Of a DNA stretch of 43,385 nt, positions 39,885 through 43,385 are shown piece by piece. The stretch's first letter is position 1. Every line of letters starts with the position of its first letter. The DNA lies in contig JAAAJB010000290.1 in NCBI GenBank assembly GCA_016098155.1, forward strand, positions 1-43,385, given 5' to 3'. Both the position numbers and the translations under genes were made by a program. The notes beneath the pieces are model-generated. The model saw only the letters and a program-made list of their open reading frames with translations, searched no databases and had not been told where the DNA came from. The stretch is from Actinomortierella ambigua. Taxonomy: Eukaryota; Mortierellomycota; Mortierellomycetes; Mortierellales; Mortierellaceae.

Positions 39885-42797
39885 AGAAGAGGGAAGAGGA
39901 GGACCAGCACCAGCACTCGCCGGCCCTTCCTTCTTGTACGACGACGAGGAAAAGGACCAACCGGTGGGTCGGATCGCAATGACGCGCTCGAACCGCGGCT
40001 GGAGCCCTTCCAGATACGTCTGCAAGTTTGCAGGCGACAGATCCGTGCCCATGTGGACTAAATGGACCTGGGCCTCCCGCGGGTCGTCCGTCAGCATCGC
40101 CATCAGGGCCCGGTCTTCCAAACAACCGAGGATCTGACGCTTGCTAGGCTGGACATAGATCTTGCTCGACAGGGCTTTGGCGATCGCCACAAACACCCGC
40201 TCCTTGCCAATCAGATAGGTCCCGACACAGATCAGGACCTTAGCGCCGTCGTTGGCTGTCATCTGTTCGGGCCATGTGCCTGGGTAGCGTGTAGGGCCGC
40301 GACTGCCGCGTTTGGTGCCCCAGATCGATAGGGATGATCTTGTGGTACTCACGGTGGTAGTGGTGATACCAGCAGAGGAGGAGGACGACGACGACGAAGA
40401 CGCCTGTTTGCTCGTCTTCATCCCTTGCAGCTTTTCAGAGTTGCCATCCATGCGCTTTAGCCACGACTCCATGATACTGCTCGACTTTTTCTTGGGTGGC
40501 GGCGCTGGTGCTGGTGCTGTTGATAATGATGGTGCTGCTGACGATGAAGATGATGAACATGACGACTGACCAACAATCCCCAACTCCTTGGCCACCATCT
40601 GGGCGGTGGCCTCAATGACAGCATCCTGAGGTGGGAAGGTATACTTTGGGTTGATATAGGTCGTGTCGAGGTACAGGATGTCGATCGGCGGGTTCTCGGG
40701 TTGTCGGAGGATCGGGTGGGAGATCATGGATGGGTGTGCTCGAAAGTCGCCCGTGTGGAGGTATCGTCGTGATCGCCCTATTACTCCTCCTCCTCCTCCT
40801 GATGGGGTCGCTGGCAGATCAAAGACAAAAAGGACGGATCCCGGACAATGATTGGCATCCAAGAGCCGGACCGTGACCCCTTCGACCACCGTCGGCTCGT
40901 ACATCGGCAACCGGCGCACGTACTGTGGGTCGACCTTGAGCCGGGACAGGACCAAGTTGGCCGTAATGCTCGAACAGTAGATCGGTCCATGCTTCCAGGT
41001 CGACGTCAGGCCTCCGTAATGGTCCGAGTGGAAATGCGTTAGGAAATAGGCTGTGCACTCTGGGATGCAGCCGTATGAAAACGCATCAACCGTGAACGTG
41101 GTGTCTATTTCAAAGAGGCGGAGGGGGGGGGAACAAAAAAAAACAAAAACAAAAACCCCTGCGTGAGTGAAAAGTTGATCAGGTTGGCTTTCCCTCATGC
41201 TCCTCACTCCTTTTTTTTTCTCTCTCTCTCTTTCTCCAACGATAGAGAAGTATGCATACCCGGCATCTTTTTGTAAAATGGACATGGTTTTGAAGGCCTG
41301 GGTGCTCGTGTTGGCTTCTTTGCTACAGCCTTCCCGGACGACGGTACGGTCGACGATGGCGTAGAAGAACTTTTCCCTGTCGCCGCCATTGCTGTTGTTG
41401 AGGTGGTTGCTAGAACGGTGTTGCTGATCGACGAAAAGGACGACGATGCAGTGGTGATCACGGCCTGTTGAACAGATCCCAAAATGGCGGTGACGGAGCT
41501 GATGAGCGATCCGGATTGGAGGACCACTGTTGTTGACTCTGTCGTGGCGGGTGTTGGGGTATCAATGTCCATGCCCGAAGACGGTGTCTCCCTTGGTAAT
41601 GGCGAAGGTGGCCTATCCAGGCAGCGGTTGACGTGTCCTTCAGGAGTCTATTTATTTCTCGGCATTAAAAAAAGTTGGGAGAGGTAAGGAGGGGGGGGGG
41701 GTTCTCAATAATTAGCAACCAACGATTTTCGCCCTTTGATTTGCTCCACCCAAAGATGATATCATGAGCTTTTGCGGGATGAACAGTTTGCTTACAACGT
41801 CATTCAAGGAGAGGAGGTCGATGCCACAGATGGGACACGAGTTGTCTGGGATGTCCGTTTTGGACGGAGCAGCAACCTCATTCTCGTCCTCTAGCTGCTG
41901 AAGAGCCTTGAGCTCCTCTTCACTCCAGTCTTCAATCTCATCGACGACGGCGTCGAAGAGAGTCGTGTTACCATGAGGATCAGTGTGTGTCTCAGAATTA
42001 TCAACCTTGCTACTTGCAGACTCGTTGTTGCTATCGTTGACAGAACTTGTCGTGGTGTCTGACAGTGCTGCTTTTTCCTCCCTTCTCTCTTGGGTATCGG
42101 CCAGGTTGCCAAACTTGCGTTTCATGCCAGCGGAGGCGGGCCTCGCTATGGTACAAGTAGTGGTCGTAGTAACAGGAGACTTGGTGGCGGCGGAGACCAA
42201 ATTAGTGGCGTTGTTTGCCACTTTTTCCACTACCACTACTGGTACTACTTTAGAGCCAGCCGCTGCATGGTCTCCTCGAGAGACCGTATCCGCTGGCTGG
42301 GGTTTTTGTAAAGCCAGTTGACCCGGCCTCTCATCGGCCACGGTGTCGACCTCCTTTTTTTGATCCATGTTGTAGAGGACAGTTGATAGCGCGACAGGCG
42401 GGGTGGTAGTGGCGGTGGCTGTGTGGTGGTGGTGGTGGTTGTTGCTTGACCGACGACGTGTTGAACGGAGCGCCGGACAAGTTTGTGGTGGTGGTGGTGG
42501 CGGAAGAGGACCCTTCTTTGTATCCGGCGTAGTCGCAAGTGCAGCAGTGGTGATGCGAGCGATGAGGCTTCTTTGGTGGTTCTCTTCATTGGAATGCGGG
42601 TTGTCCGAGGAGGCCAATGTGGGTTCATGGCTCGAATGGGTGGTGGTGGAGGCATTCTGGAGATGGGGATCTTCCTGTTGGAGGAGGAGAGAAGAAGAAG
42701 AGGAAGAGGAAGAGGAGGTGGTTGGTCTGCGAAGAGAGATACGCTGTCTTTTGGAGTGGGTTCCACTTTTAGCCTTTAGCTCTTTCTGGGGGACCAT
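39522..42797 (-). CDS. pso2: PSO2/SNM1 DNA interstrand-crosslink repair nuclease
   Basis: A nuclear 5'-exonuclease of the metallo-beta-lactamase/beta-CASP family that acts in crosslink repair. The three exons, on the minus strand, are 42797-41796, 41647-41260 and 41104-39522, giving 990 residues. Residues 1-300 are disordered with Ser, Thr, Pro and His runs. A UBZ4-type zinc finger is made by joining exons 1 and 2: Cys321, Cys324, His339 and Cys343. The catalytic part starts with CPFYKKMPDTTFTVDAF. Metal-binding motifs are HFHSDH (487-492), DANHCPGSV and LHTGDFR. The beta-CASP part shows ICVGTYLIGKERV, ALSSKIYVQPSKR and VPYSEHSSFSEL. Two low-complexity inserts lie inside the catalytic region: a Ser/Pro-rich one between KELG and KVLICVG, and a long Ser run between IRPTGWSF and the final beta-CASP motif. 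All expected metal ligands are present, so the enzyme looks active. Confidence 0.93.
39825..39895 (-). repeat. GAA/TTC triplet tract encoding polyserine in pso2
   Basis: A purine-only stretch on the plus strand that reads as serine codons on the minus strand, inside the beta-CASP region of PSO2. It is of the same repeat type as the tract in the neighbouring DCAF4-like gene. Confidence 0.8.
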
Positions 42798-43053
42798 GGC
42801 CCAGTGAAGTCATGGGGGGGAGGTGGAAGTATATTGTGGAAAGAGGGAAAGAAAGAGAGAAAGAAGGAGAGAAAGAAAGGTCAGGGCGGCGCTCTTTCAA
42901 CCGAGAAAGAAAAGAGGCTCAATTGACGATCTCTCTCTTGCAGCAGCAACAGCAGTCTCGTGATCGGACGCATCCCATTTCTTTGAACCGGATAGAGAAT
43001 GAGAGAGAGAGAGAGCGAGAGAGAGACTGACTGACAGGGAGAAAGAGAGAGTG

Positions 43054-43065
43054 TGTGCGTGTACT

Positions 43066-43107
<42 letters not shown>

Positions 43108-43165
43108 TGCGTGTACTAAAGAGAGAGAGAGTGAGAGAGAATGTGCGTGTACTAAAGAGAGAGTG
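43054..43165. repeat. Minisatellite of TGTGCGTGTACTAAAGAGAG units
   Basis: Three copies of a unit beginning TGTGCGTGTACTAAAGAGAG start at 43054, 43106 and 43142, each trailed by a GA repeat of different length (about 37 bases after the first). Spacing varies only because of the GA tails. It lies 260-370 bases upstream of the pso2 start codon. Confidence 0.85.
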
Positions 43166-43219
43166 AGTGAGTGAGTGAGGGAGCCCTCTTCTTGTCCATA
43201 CATCCAAAATGAGGGAGGG

Positions 43220-43227
43220 TATATAAG
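43220..43227 (+). promoter_or_regulatory. Possible TATA box for a gene to the right of the window
   Basis: TATATAAG in plus orientation in an otherwise GC-containing stretch, followed by the start of a TC-rich leader. It points away from pso2 and toward the window edge, so it would serve a gene outside the window. Confidence 0.35.
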
Positions 43228-43340
43228 CACCCGTTGCTTCCTTGCTTCTGCTGCTGCTGTTGCTGCGAATGCTAATGCGAGTGCTCTCTTCCCCCTGCTC
43301 TGTCTCTGTCTCTCACTGCCTCTCTCTCTGTCTCTCTCTG

Positions 43341-43385
<45 letters not shown>

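Larger units (their letters stand above)
42798..43385. other. Upstream region of pso2, GA/TC-rich
   Basis: The 588 bases upstream of the pso2 start. It is purine-rich near the gene (GA repeats at about 42840-42880 and 43000-43165) and becomes TC-rich from about 43290 to the window edge. It should contain the pso2 promoter and possibly that of a divergent gene beyond the edge. No coding sequence is supported. Confidence 0.5.

Noticed and set aside
43286..43385. TC repeat at the right edge considered as a telomere or satellite
   Set aside because: It is a plain dinucleotide repeat, cut by the window edge, without a telomere-type unit.
1..43385. CRISPR arrays, integrons, prophage or insertion sequences
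   Set aside because: No regularly spaced direct repeats of suitable length, no transposase or integrase frame, and the intron-rich genes show this is a eukaryotic nuclear region.

Overview
This is a stretch of nuclear DNA from an intron-rich fungus. Genes are broken by short introns with GTAAGT-like donors and TAG/CAG acceptors, spacers carry long homopolymer and dinucleotide runs, and the proteins look fungal. The style suggests an early-diverging lineage such as Mortierellomycotina, but that is an inference from gene style, not a search. A 27-base run of N at 26067-26093 shows the window comes from a draft assembly.

Layout. Positions 1-4668 hold two tandem copies of a roughly 3 kb unit. 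Each copy carries a gene for a small secreted protein; the left one is cut by the window edge and the right one is complete at 2329-2991. Each also carries the remains of a second gene that looks like a decayed P-loop NTPase. After about 1.7 kb with no gene come twelve protein-coding genes: a DSK2/ubiquilin shuttle (6351-8558, minus); a prolyl oligopeptidase (9360-11999, plus); an EAF7/MRGBP NuA4 subunit (12102-13165, plus); an ERp38/TigA-type protein disulfide isomerase (13735-15659, plus); a FET-like RNA-binding protein (16202-18325, minus); the NDUFA9 subunit of complex I (18702-21163, plus); a small disordered protein (21521-21958, plus); an ANP32-like acidic leucine-rich protein (22925-25994, plus); a membrane-anchored alginate-lyase-domain protein (26329-28561, minus); a protein of unknown family (29604-30994, plus); an AFG1 mitochondrial ATPase (31249-33586, plus); and a DCAF4-like WD40 protein (36042-39183, plus). 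The window ends with the PSO2/SNM1 interstrand-crosslink repair nuclease (39522-42797, minus) and a GA/TC-rich tail.

I built the gene models by hand from splice signals and frame. Every multi-exon model closes in phase and gives a whole number of codons. The genes do not form one pathway: most are housekeeping functions (protein quality control, chromatin, respiration, DNA repair), as expected for a core fungal chromosome. The left end is the only part that looks accessory and fast-evolving. I found no RNA genes, CRISPR arrays, intact transposons or clearly new multi-gene system. The best leads are the tandem secreted-protein and decayed-NTPase unit, the FET-like protein with a PY-NLS-like end, a 12-nt microexon in the disulfide isomerase, and a frame-preserving intron beside the active-site serine of the prolyl oligopeptidase.
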